A model generated the notes under the pieces. The model saw only the letters and a program-made list of their open reading frames with translations, had not been told where the DNA came from and did not search any database. From Granulosicoccus sp947495035 (GTDB taxonomy: Bacteria > Pseudomonadota > Gammaproteobacteria > Granulosicoccales > Granulosicoccaceae), in the NCBI RefSeq assembly GCF_050589605.1, contig NZ_JBNGOO010000011.1: a stretch of DNA of 64,000 bases; one strand, 5' to 3'. Shown piece by piece: positions 36,591-44,593 of this stretch. A program made the position numbers and the translations under genes. Positions within the stretch are counted from its first letter, which is position 1. Each line of letters opens with the position of its first letter.

Positions 36591-37310
36591 TCATTTCCCC
36601 GGTATCGAACTGCTGCGCAAATAGCGCTCGTTGACATGGTTCTGGATCAGATCGGCAAGTTCGCCATGGAATGAACGCAGCCAGAACCTCGGCTCCAGAA
36701 AACTGCGCCGACGCGAGCGCACCTTTTCAGTCACCTCGAACCATGTCGGTGCCAGCCGATGATCGATGACCAACGGAGCCTGACTGGCTTTTCCCAGAAC
36801 ATAGTTGGCCAGTATCACCCCGGTTCGATGGTTTCCCTCAAGAAACAACTGTGGCGGCCCGATCGTGTGCAGATAGACTCCCGCCGCCAGGTCCCAGACC
36901 ACCTGATCACGACTTCTGGAATACCAGTCGAGCAAATCACCAATACCCGAACCGGTAACGCCGTAGAAATGCCTTTCGCTGGCCTTCAAGGCCTTGCAGT
37001 AATCGGGATTGCCCGAGTTCTCCATACCGAAGAGGACGCAGTGGTTGACCGCCAGTACACTGCGTGATTGCCCCATGGACAACAGGGGCAGGCCTTCCGT
37101 GAGATGGTGATCGATCATGCTGTATGCCTGCACGATCTGGTTGACGGAATCCCTGTCCAGCGCCTGATGATGATTATCCAGGCGCCGATTGACCTGCCCC
37201 ATGTGACGGCGAAGACCGTGCAGGGCCTCGGCTATCGCCCCCAGATCGAAGCGGTCACCAGTCACGCAGTTGGATGTGATCGCCATTGCAGTATCCGGCT
37301 CCATGCCCAT
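36591..37310 (-). CDS. Fic/DOC-fold protein with degenerate active site
   Basis: This is a 239-residue protein with a Fic-like core motif near residue 152: QLFLEGNHRTGVILANYVL. The Fic consensus is HPFx(D/E)GN(G/K)R; here the F, E, G, N and R positions fit, but the catalytic His is replaced by Gln and the residue after GN is His. AMP transfer by the standard mechanism is therefore doubtful. The rest is helical, with a conserved-looking N-terminal block of about 100 residues. It lies 56 bp after pstB on the same strand and directly before a coupled 88-codon gene, in the place where phoU is often found. It could be a non-catalytic regulator, or catalyse by another residue. Confidence 0.65.
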   Translation of the reverse strand: MGMEPDTAMAITSNCVTGDRFDLGAIAEALHGLRRHMGQVNRRLDNHHQALDRDSVNQIVQAYSMIDHHLTEGLPLLSMGQSRSVLAVNHCVLFGMENSGNPDYCKALKASERHFYGVTGSGIGDLLDWYSRSRDQVVWDLAAGVYLHTIGPPQLFLEGNHRTGVILANYVLGKASQAPLVIDHRLAPTWFEVTEKVRSRRRSFLEPRFWLRSFHGELADLIQNHVNERYLRSSSIPGK

Positions 37311-37366
37311 GAAAGACTGACTCCTGAAAAGGACCCGCAGCGATCAGGAAGAGCGGTTCGAAGTGT

Positions 37367-38209
37367 TCAACTGAACTCGCCGGCGACGTATTGCCGGGTC
37401 AATTGCTCACGCGGATGGTTGAAGATCTGATCCGTATCGCCCATCTCTACCAGATAACCGGTTCTGCCACCTGCCGACATGTCGACCCCGAAGAACGCCG
37501 TCTTGTCCGCAACCCGTGTCGCCTGTTGCATATTGTGCGTTACCAGTGCCACGGCGTAATTCTCCTTCAATTCGAGCATCAGCTCTTCCACCTGGCGAGT
37601 TGCAATGGGGTCCAGAGCAGAACAGGGCTCATCCATCAACAGCACTTCCGGCTCGGTGGCAATGGCACGCGCAATGCACAGCCGCTGTTGCTGTCCACCG
37701 GACAACGACAGGCCACTGTTCTTCAACTTGCCCTTGACCTCGTCCCACAAGGCAGCACCCCGCAGGGCCTTTTCGACCTTTTCGTGAGTATCACCCTTGA
37801 AACGATTGAGCTTCAGTCCGAAGGCAACATTGTCGAAGATGCTCATGGAAAACGGGTTCGGCTGCTGAAAGACCATACCGATGTAGCGCCGTACCACGAC
37901 TGGATCAACGTCCCGTGCATAGATATCCTTGCCATGATAGGACACCTGCCCATCGAAACGGAAGGCATCGATCAGATCATTCATGCGATTCAGGCTTCGC
38001 AGCACGGTACTTTTGCCACAGCCCGAAGGACCGATGAAACCGGTAATCTGCTTGCGGGCAATGGGCACATCGCTGTCGCGAACTGCCAGGAAGTCTCCGT
38101 AGTGTATCTTGCGAACCTTGCAGTCCAGAACAACATCGTCAGTGGCTGTCTTTGTCACAGGTGCGGTTTCTTGAATGGTGACCCTTTTGGGGGGCATGGT
38201 TGCGTTCAT
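37367..38209 (-). CDS. pstB: Phosphate ABC transporter ATP-binding protein PstB
   Basis: This is a 280-residue ATPase of the high-affinity phosphate importer. Walker A GPSGCGKST is near residue 54, followed by the PstB-typical LRSLNRMNDLI and VFQQPNPFSMSIFDNVAFGLK; the signature is LSLSGGQQQR, Walker B VLLMDEPCSALDP and the switch VTHNMQQATRVAD. ATG 38209 is preferred to 38227 because GGGAG lies 8 bp upstream. It follows pstA by 28 bp and ends the recognisable pst operon; phoU does not follow. Confidence 0.97.
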   Translation of the reverse strand: MNATMPPKRVTIQETAPVTKTATDDVVLDCKVRKIHYGDFLAVRDSDVPIARKQITGFIGPSGCGKSTVLRSLNRMNDLIDAFRFDGQVSYHGKDIYARDVDPVVVRRYIGMVFQQPNPFSMSIFDNVAFGLKLNRFKGDTHEKVEKALRGAALWDEVKGKLKNSGLSLSGGQQQRLCIARAIATEPEVLLMDEPCSALDPIATRQVEELMLELKENYAVALVTHNMQQATRVADKTAFFGVDMSAGGRTGYLVEMGDTDQIFNHPREQLTRQYVAGEFS

Positions 38210-38237
38210 AGTGAAATCTCCCGGCATATCCGTTGCA

Positions 38238-39146
38238 TCAGACCTTCGGCTGACCGATCAGCCTGGCGAGGATGTTGATAATCAGAACCATGAAAACCAG
38301 AACCAGAGAAGCTGCCCAGGCGAGCGAAATCTGGTTGTCGAAGGGCATGGCTGAAAAGTTGTAGATCAGGATGGACAGTGAGGCCGTTGGCTCGACGACT
38401 TCACTGACGTAATAGTTGCTGAACAGGGCCGTGAACAGCAACGGTGCGGACTCCCCAGCTGCACCGGCGACTGCCAGCATCACGCCAGTGAGTATGCCGG
38501 GCAGCCCCGTTGGCAGCACCACTTTCCAGATGACCTGACTACGCGTGCATCCCATGCCGTAAGCGGCATCCTTCATGCGTTGCGGCACTTCCTTCATCGC
38601 CTCTTCAGCCGTCAACACCACGGTAGGCAGCATCAACATGCCAAGTGCAACCCCTCCGGCAATGGCAGAGTAACTACCCATCCACAACACGACAGCGGCA
38701 TAGGCGAAAACGCCTGCCAGTATCGAGGGCAGCCCTGTCAGTACCTTGGCCAGAAAACGTGACACACGGGCTACCCGGGTGTGTGCACCCAGTATCGACA
38801 GGTAGATGGCTGCGATGATACCCAGTGGCACGGCGATGGCTGATGCGATTCCCACCATCAGCAGGGTTCCAACGATGGCGTTGCCGAAGCCCCCGCCCTG
38901 TTCGAATCCTGCCGGCGGCAAGGCCGTCAAGGCTTCCAGGTCGATGCGTGCGCCACCCTCGACAATCAGCATGTACAGCACCGAAACCAGTGGTACCGCT
39001 GCCAGCAACGCAGCCGCCCAGGTCAGTGTCGTGAGCAATCCGCTTTTCAGAGCCCGCGATTCGAACGCCTGGCGTTCCAGTCTTGGAATGGCTCTTGCCG
39101 CCGTGACGGCAGCATCATCATCGATCATGCTGGCTACCGGAATCAT
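38238..39146 (-). CDS. pstA: Phosphate ABC transporter permease PstA
   Basis: This is a 302-residue inner-membrane permease with about six helices. The ABC-permease EAA loop reads EAMKEVPQRMKDAAYGMGCTRSQV, followed by LPTGLPGILTGVMLA, as in PstA. It forms the membrane channel with PstC and imports inorganic phosphate with PstB energy. Its ATG overlaps the pstC stop (ATGA), showing translational coupling. The length is normal for the family. Confidence 0.95.
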   Translation of the reverse strand: MIPVASMIDDDAAVTAARAIPRLERQAFESRALKSGLLTTLTWAAALLAAVPLVSVLYMLIVEGGARIDLEALTALPPAGFEQGGGFGNAIVGTLLMVGIASAIAVPLGIIAAIYLSILGAHTRVARVSRFLAKVLTGLPSILAGVFAYAAVVLWMGSYSAIAGGVALGMLMLPTVVLTAEEAMKEVPQRMKDAAYGMGCTRSQVIWKVVLPTGLPGILTGVMLAVAGAAGESAPLLFTALFSNYYVSEVVEPTASLSILIYNFSAMPFDNQISLAWAASLVLVFMVLIINILARLIGQPKV

Positions 39147-40120
39147 CGTTTTCCCTCGAATTTTCTGACCGTGTATTGCTGAATCGCCAGTCCACCCACG
39201 TTCACCAGGAACGTAATGGCCAGCAATACCAGAGCGGCATACATCAAGGCCTGTACCTCGACGACTCCTGCTTCCGGAAAGCTCGATGCCAGCAGCGATG
39301 CCAGAGTGTTGGCCGGCGCGAACAGCGACAGATTGATCTGATTGCTGTTACCGATCAGCATGGCCAGGGCCATGGTCTCGCCCAGGGCGCGTCCGAACCC
39401 CAGTACCAGCGCAGCAAGAATGCCCGAGGATGCGGTTGGCAGCATCACCTTGAGTATCGCCTCCCAGCGGGTCGTACCCATGCCATAAGCCGCTTCCTTG
39501 ACCTTGTAGGGGATACGGCGCAAGGCATCTACCGAAATGGCCGCCACGGTTGGCAGGATCATGATGGCCAGCACCAGTGCAGCCGGCGCCAGACCGGGTC
39601 CTGCCAGATCGGTTGAAAACAGCGGAAACCAGCCAAGCCAGGCATGCAGAAACTCGGATATCGGCCGCAGCATCGGAATGACCACGTAGATGCCCCACAG
39701 CCCGTACACCACCGAAGGAATGGCCGCCAGCATCTCGACAATCGTGCGAAAAACCGCTGCAAGGCGCGGACTGATGAATTCCTGAGTCAGGAAGATCGCG
39801 ATGGCAACCCCGAAAGTGCCACCGATGATCAATGCCAGAAAGGAACTGTACAGCGTCCCCCAGATCTCCGGCAATACACCGAACGACTCGCGCGAGACAT
39901 CCCAGGTGGTGCCGAAGATGAATCCCAAGCCGTGTTGCCGGATGGCAGGAATCGCCTGGGCACCGATCTTGAACAGCAACCAGGCAGTCAGAACGATGAT
40001 GAAGGCGGCGCAGATCCAGGCGAAGCCTCGGAAAAGAGAGTCGACGGTCAGCTCACGAGAGCTGGGCGGAGCACTGACGCTGCCACTGGTTCTGCTGATG
40101 TTGAATTGATGTCGGGCCAT
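39143..40120 (-). CDS. pstC: Phosphate ABC transporter permease PstC
   Basis: This is a 325-residue inner-membrane permease. FIFGTTWDVSRESFGVLPEIWGTL near residue 70 is the typical PstC motif after the first helix, and the EAA loop is DALRRIPYKVKEAAYGMGTTRWEA, then LPTASSGILAALVLG. It pairs with PstA. The N-terminal 30 residues are polar and probably cytoplasmic. It starts 131 bp after the pstS stop; that space contains a strong hairpin that may lower pstCAB expression relative to pstS. Confidence 0.95.
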   Translation of the reverse strand: MARHQFNISRTSGSVSAPPSSRELTVDSLFRGFAWICAAFIIVLTAWLLFKIGAQAIPAIRQHGLGFIFGTTWDVSRESFGVLPEIWGTLYSSFLALIIGGTFGVAIAIFLTQEFISPRLAAVFRTIVEMLAAIPSVVYGLWGIYVVIPMLRPISEFLHAWLGWFPLFSTDLAGPGLAPAALVLAIMILPTVAAISVDALRRIPYKVKEAAYGMGTTRWEAILKVMLPTASSGILAALVLGFGRALGETMALAMLIGNSNQINLSLFAPANTLASLLASSFPEAGVVEVQALMYAALVLLAITFLVNVGGLAIQQYTVRKFEGKR

Positions 40121-40201
40121 GCCGGCTCCTGTCAGATAGGCGAGAATTGCAGGCGCTTCCGAGCGCCTCGGGTATCGTTCGATCAGTTCTCAGACAGCCA
40201 G

Positions 40202-40232
40202 AGGCTGTGCGCCGGATGACGGCGCACAGCCT
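40202..40232 (-). promoter_or_regulatory. Intercistronic hairpin between pstS and pstC
   Basis: A perfect 12-bp GC-rich inverted repeat (AGGCTGTGCGCC / GGCGCACAGCCT, 7-base loop) starts 20 bp after the pstS stop. No T-run follows in the transcribed direction. Such structures after a binding-protein gene commonly stabilise the upstream mRNA or attenuate the downstream genes, giving excess PstS over the membrane subunits. Confidence 0.75.
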
Positions 40233-40251
40233 GCTGTCGAATCGTGAATGT

Positions 40252-41307
40252 CTACTGAATGAACGTTGCGGCTTCGCGAACACGCTCGACCACGTTCTCG
40301 GGCAGAGGGATATAACCCAGTTCGTCAGAACTCTTCTGGCCTTCGGTAATCGCGTATTCAACGAAATCACGGATGACCGCGGCTTTTTCGTCTTCCTGCT
40401 CCTGATAGGCCAGCAACCAGGTGAAACTGGCGATCGGATAGGCCTCTTCACCTGCCGGATCATATATCCAGGAAATCAGATCGGGAACCTCGCTCTCGGG
40501 CAGAGTCGAGTCACTGAACTCGGCACTGGCCAGAGCCGCTGCACCCGCTTCGGCACCGGCAGAAACGAAATTGCCTGCCGCATTCTCAAGCCTCGCGGTA
40601 GTGGCGCCAGTCAGCTTGGCGTAGCCGTATTCGATATAGCCGATGGCGCCCGGAGTCTGCTTGATGGTCGCCGTGATGCCATCGTTCTTGGGTGCCTTGA
40701 TGAATGATTGAGTCTGTGGCCACTGTGGTGATTTACCCTGACCGATGGCCGAATTGAACGACTCGTTGATTTCACTCAGATGTCCGGTGAATACATGCGT
40801 GGTACCGGAGGAATCGGAACGAACGACGACGGTAATCTGTTCATCCGGCAGTTCCACACCCGGGTTGGCGGCCACGATGGCCTCATCGTTCCACTGAGTG
40901 ATCTCACCCGTGAAGATCTGCGGATAGACATCGCGTGGCAGATTGAGCTCGTCGACGCCGTCCAGATTGTAGGCCAGCACGACCTCCCCGGCAGTCAGTG
41001 GCAGAAGAACCACTCCCTTGTCCACCTTGCCCATTTCCTCGGCATTCATGGCTGCGTCACTGGCTGCGAAATCGACCGTACCGTTGACCAGATCCTGAAT
41101 GCCGGCGCCAGAACCCTTGGCCTGGTAGTCGACACGCACACCGTCGGACGCCTGGCTGAAGTCCTTGAACCACTTGGAGTAGATGGGAAAGGGGAAGCTG
41201 GCACCAGAACCGATCAGCTTGGTATCGGCATTGGCCAGCGAACTGCCGATGACGAGAGAAGCGCCGACTGTGGCAATTGCGAACGATCTGAATATTGAGC
41301 TGGACAT
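40252..41307 (-). CDS. pstS: Phosphate-binding periplasmic protein PstS
   Basis: This is a 351-residue periplasmic protein with a signal peptide ending at SLANA (about residue 27). The mature start TKLIGSGASFPFPIYSKWF is the PstS hallmark, followed by DYQAKGSGAGIQDL (phosphate-binding Ser/Gly loop), DFAASDAAM, VVLAYNLDG and VVRSDSSGTTHVF. It captures phosphate for PstCAB. ATG 41307 is chosen for the AGGGA site and the normal signal-peptide length; the frame extends to 41376 without support. It is first in the operon, with a possible Pho box upstream. Confidence 0.97.
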   Translation of the reverse strand: MSSSIFRSFAIATVGASLVIGSSLANADTKLIGSGASFPFPIYSKWFKDFSQASDGVRVDYQAKGSGAGIQDLVNGTVDFAASDAAMNAEEMGKVDKGVVLLPLTAGEVVLAYNLDGVDELNLPRDVYPQIFTGEITQWNDEAIVAANPGVELPDEQITVVVRSDSSGTTHVFTGHLSEINESFNSAIGQGKSPQWPQTQSFIKAPKNDGITATIKQTPGAIGYIEYGYAKLTGATTARLENAAGNFVSAGAEAGAAALASAEFSDSTLPESEVPDLISWIYDPAGEEAYPIASFTWLLAYQEQEDEKAAVIRDFVEYAITEGQKSSDELGYIPLPENVVERVREAATFIQ

Positions 41308-41373
41308 GGAATCCCTGTGCGCCGTGTTGAACATGAATGAAGAACTTGAATTCAGATTCGTAGCGTAGCGGCA

Positions 41374-41396
41374 CAATATGACAGCCGAGTGTCACG
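41374..41396 (-). promoter_or_regulatory. Possible PhoB box upstream of pstS
   Basis: On the minus strand, 67 bp before the pstS ATG, CTGTCATATTG matches the first half of the PhoB consensus (CTGTCAT repeated every 11 bp). The preceding 11-mer, CGTGACACTCG, keeps only the TG.CA core. It is therefore one good half-site and one weak one. Location ahead of pstS supports the idea. Confidence 0.35.
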
Positions 41397-41416
41397 GCAT
41401 GGGAAACAGATCCGGC

Positions 41417-43279
41417 TCAGCGTTGCCAGATGCGCTTCAGGGCTTCGTAATAGCGGCGACCGGTTTCGCGACTTGCAGCTGCGCCGAAATGAACACAGGA
41501 GCTGGAACCGCAGGGATAGGACGGTGGCACGAGATCATCGTTGTTGACCCAGTCCGCGTATGGCAACAAGGCATCAATGCTCCTGTGCACGGCATCCACC
41601 TGATGCTTTGTCGATGCCCACAGGGAATAGTCACCCCGATCGTCAGCGCCCCGGGACTGTGTGGCGGCAATGAAGGGTATCGGAGCCTGTGAGCCTCGAG
41701 CCGCGTCTCCGCGTATATCCTGTGGAGCCTCGCGACGAATGCGCTCGACCATCAGCTTCAGATTCTCGGCATAGGCATCAGCGCAAGCCTGGTCGTTGGA
41801 GTCGGCACCTCCCTGATGCCACAGTACGCCTCTCAGTATGCCACCGGTCTCACGCAGGGTAATACGCAGGCGAGTCAGCGCACGCTCCAGCAATCCTGTT
41901 CCCCCCAGAGAAGCATTGTCAGAGCTGCCGGCATTCCAGGCCAGCTCGTTGCCGGCCACGCGGCAGAAGCCACTGGCCCCCCAGGCGGCGGGCACCAGAT
42001 AGATTCTCTGCGTGGTATCGGCCAGCGCAGCCTTGGCAAACGAGAGCCCCGGGCCGATCGTGGTACCGCCCTTGAACGCCACTACCGGATTGCGCGGATC
42101 GTGCAGGGGGTCCTCTGCCTCGATGAAGTGGGGCTCGATCAGCGTGCCGGACTCGTTCTGGAAATCTGCCAGTCCGCTGAAGATCTGCGTGTTGTTGGGC
42201 GCCACATTCAGTTGCCAGATGCGCCCGTTGCGTTCATCCAGACCGCCAGCCCAGACCTGTTTGGCACCCGGTTCGCTGGAACCGACCATATTGCTCTGTC
42301 CAATCAGCAAGTAGACGTCCGGTGCTGCCACTGGCGTGACATCCAGCACGAGTTCGGCAATGCGCACTTCCTCGCCGCTGCTTGCCACGATGTTGAGCCG
42401 GCGCTCCTGTGGCTGGATGGGCCGCATGCCGACCGGTAGATGCAGATTGAGTTCGGCGCTCAGCTGTTCCCCTTGCAGGAACTCGCGATCCAGTTCCAGG
42501 ACAATATCGGCCATATCACCCGGATTCTGCCCCTGAACCTGTAACTGGATTGCTTCATTGCCCTGTGGCATCGCGTTGATGCGGACTACGGCGCCTACGT
42601 CCTTGCCCTCTTCCAGTGTCACCCTGGTCTGCCCCAGGGATAGCTCGAAGTCGTAGACCGGCGGCGGTATGTCGATCTGTGCATTGATCAGAATGTCCGC
42701 AGGCAGGCTGAGCAGGCCATTGCCGTCCAACGTGGACACCGTCAGGGTGTACTCACGCCCCGCCTGCAGCGATTCGATAAAGAAACTCCGGGAACTCACC
42801 CTACCCAGCTCATTGCCGTCCAGAGTGACCACATATCGCGCGGTGTCGGCATCAACACCCTCCGGCTGTTCCCAGAACAGCTCTGCAGCGGTGTCCGAGT
42901 AGCGACTCGAGCGCAGGTTCAATGGCGCCGGCGGCAATGGCTGCGACGAATCATCGTCACTGGGCAGCTCGGGTGTGTTGACGCCCGGTGTTGCGACATC
43001 ACCGCCCGAAACTGGTGCATCGGGTGCATCGGGTGCATCGGGTGCATCGGGTGCATCGGGTGCATCGGGTGCGTCGGGTGCGTCGGGAGCTGCCGGGCTG
43101 TCGCTGTCGCTGTCGCTGTCGCTGTCTACATCATTGTCGTCAGATCCGTCTGACGAGGTATCGGGATCATTACCTTGCTCTGTCGGATCGCCAGCGGCCT
43201 CAACCGTAACGCCGGACCCGCCGCCGCAGGCGCTCAGCAGCAGTACCGAAAGGAGCACAGGGAGTAGAGTCTTTATCAT
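41417..43279 (-). CDS. Lipoprotein with FN3 and SASA (sialate O-acetylesterase-like) domain
   Basis: This is a 620-residue outer-membrane or surface lipoprotein. The signal ends in the lipobox LLSAC (Cys18). A low-complexity Asp/Ser/Pro/Ala linker (about 35-95) contains five DS and about eight PDA repeats. A fibronectin type III domain spans about 118-205. A C-terminal SGNH-hydrolase domain of the SASA/DUF303 type (about 325-620) has LLIGQSNMVG with the nucleophile Ser, GVLWHQGGADSN and, near the end, CVHFGAAASRETGRRYY with the His. The usual Asp of the DxxH motif reads Ser or Cys here. A role in removing acyl groups from extracellular glycans is inferred. It ends 110 bp before pstS; no co-regulation is shown. 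Confidence 0.85.
   Translation of the reverse strand: MIKTLLPVLLSVLLLSACGGGSGVTVEAAGDPTEQGNDPDTSSDGSDDNDVDSDSDSDSDSPAAPDAPDAPDAPDAPDAPDAPDAPDAPVSGGDVATPGVNTPELPSDDDSSQPLPPAPLNLRSSRYSDTAAELFWEQPEGVDADTARYVVTLDGNELGRVSSRSFFIESLQAGREYTLTVSTLDGNGLLSLPADILINAQIDIPPPVYDFELSLGQTRVTLEEGKDVGAVVRINAMPQGNEAIQLQVQGQNPGDMADIVLELDREFLQGEQLSAELNLHLPVGMRPIQPQERRLNIVASSGEEVRIAELVLDVTPVAAPDVYLLIGQSNMVGSSEPGAKQVWAGGLDERNGRIWQLNVAPNNTQIFSGLADFQNESGTLIEPHFIEAEDPLHDPRNPVVAFKGGTTIGPGLSFAKAALADTTQRIYLVPAAWGASGFCRVAGNELAWNAGSSDNASLGGTGLLERALTRLRITLRETGGILRGVLWHQGGADSNDQACADAYAENLKLMVERIRREAPQDIRGDAARGSQAPIPFIAATQSRGADDRGDYSLWASTKHQVDAVHRSIDALLPYADWVNNDDLVPPSYPCGSSSCVHFGAAASRETGRRYYEALKRIWQR
43014..43085. repeat. 9-bp intragenic tandem repeat (8 units)
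   Basis: Eight consecutive 9-bp units (GGTGCATCG six times, then GGTGCGTCG twice) code for the Pro-Asp-Ala linker of the lipoprotein on the minus strand. The unit keeps the reading frame, so copy number can vary without loss of the protein and would change the reach of the esterase domain. Confidence 0.95.
43097..43126. repeat. 6-bp intragenic tandem repeat (5 units)
   Basis: Five GCTGTC units encode the Asp-Ser repeat of the same lipoprotein linker, just beside the 9-bp repeat. It is in frame with the protein. Confidence 0.9.
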
Positions 43280-43527
43280 GTCGTTGACAGCGCGTGAACA
43301 CGTGAAGAAGCATCAGACTGGAAGAAGGCATCCCTGTTCGCAGCATCAACATCATCCGCGAGTCCATTCAGCAGTCGCTCAGTCTACCAAAGCGGCCCCT
43401 CGGCAGGTGCGCAGGTTTTGGCGGCCACCGTCCCTTGCTGGCATCCACTGCCTGGCGCACTACCTTCCTTGACTGTAGAGGCCCGTAGTGAAACCATCAC
43501 TGTGTTTCGCAAACCTGCACACCTGAC

Positions 43528-44586
43528 ATGCCTTCCAGACCGACCCTGATTCTCGATGTACACTGGCGAAAGATTGACGAATTGTTTTCGGCTGAAGATC
43601 TGAACCTGCTGAAGCAACACTTCGAGCTGATCTGGGCTCAGGATGAACCGATTCCATCCGCCGTACTCGATGAAGCCCTGCCCAGAGCTGACGTTCTGGT
43701 CGCCGCCTCCCCTCAGGTGGATGCCGACACACTGGCACGGGCAACCAGGCTGCATACCGTGGTCGAAGTGTCAGGAGCCTTTCCGGACACCATCGACTAT
43801 GCGCTGTGCGCGCAACGCGGCGTTCAGGTACTGAGCTGCGCACCGGGATTTCGCGAATCCGTTGCCGAGATGGCTCTGGCAATGACGCTCGCCGCTGCCC
43901 GCGGTCTGGTCACGGAGCACGAGCATTTTCGCACTGGCACCGAACACTGGCTCAATGACAATACTGAAACCGATTTCACCGTTTTCAATGCAACGGTGGG
44001 CTTCATCGGCTACGGATCGATCGCTCGCGCAACCCACGACGTCCTGCGACCATTCAATGTGACCGTCAAGGCCTTTGACCCCTGGCTGGATCAAGCCACC
44101 GCGCAGCGTGATGGTATCGAACTGGTCGATCTGGAAACTCTCATGAGCAGCTGCCGGGTCGTGTATGTCACCGCTGCCCCGACCCGATCCAATCACCGCA
44201 TGGTCGACAGACAGGCCATTGCAAGCATGGCAAGAGGCTCGCTGTTCGTGGTCATCAGCCGTGCCCACCTGATCGACTTCGACGCTGTCGTCGATGCCGC
44301 TGCCGAGGGACGCATCAAGCTGGCCATCGATGTCTTTCCGGAAGAACCTCTGGCCATATCGCATCCTCTCAGAACCCTGCCTGAAGTCATCCTCTCACCT
44401 CATAGAGCTGCTGCCGTGGAAGGCGGGCGTCAACTCATCGGCAGAATGCTGGTCAGTGACTTGCTGAACAAGCTGCAAGGCAAGCCAGACAGACAATTGC
44501 AGATTGCGCAGTTGCAACATGTCGAAGAACGATCCAGTGTCGATGACGCCCACAAGGTGGCAGAGATTGCCCGGGAAAGGAACTGA
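43528..44586 (+). CDS. D-2-hydroxyacid dehydrogenase (NAD-binding) family protein
   Basis: This is a 352-residue dehydrogenase. The Rossmann motif is GFIGYGSIARA near residues 155-165. The catalytic triad of the family is complete: Arg in VISRAHLIDFDAV near 243, Glu in DVFPEEPL near 271 and His in SPHRAA near 292. The substrate is a 2-hydroxy or 2-keto acid of unknown identity. An extra 35-residue charged tail follows the last helix. Its stop is 7 bp before the GTG start of the hybrid kinase, so the two are co-transcribed. It is divergent from the lipoprotein gene. Confidence 0.88.
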   Translation: MPSRPTLILDVHWRKIDELFSAEDLNLLKQHFELIWAQDEPIPSAVLDEALPRADVLVAASPQVDADTLARATRLHTVVEVSGAFPDTIDYALCAQRGVQVLSCAPGFRESVAEMALAMTLAAARGLVTEHEHFRTGTEHWLNDNTETDFTVFNATVGFIGYGSIARATHDVLRPFNVTVKAFDPWLDQATAQRDGIELVDLETLMSSCRVVYVTAAPTRSNHRMVDRQAIASMARGSLFVVISRAHLIDFDAVVDAAAEGRIKLAIDVFPEEPLAISHPLRTLPEVILSPHRAAAVEGGRQLIGRMLVSDLLNKLQGKPDRQLQIAQLQHVEERSSVDDAHKVAEIARERN

Positions 44587-44593
44587 CACGACA

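Noticed and set aside
40202..40232. Hairpin considered as an intrinsic terminator of pstS
   Set aside because: No T-run follows and pstC continues on the same strand, so an intercistronic stabiliser or attenuator is more likely.
41417..41700. Possible phosphate-operon membership of the esterase lipoprotein
   Set aside because: It lies upstream of the pstS promoter region with its own long spacer; nothing but closeness links them.
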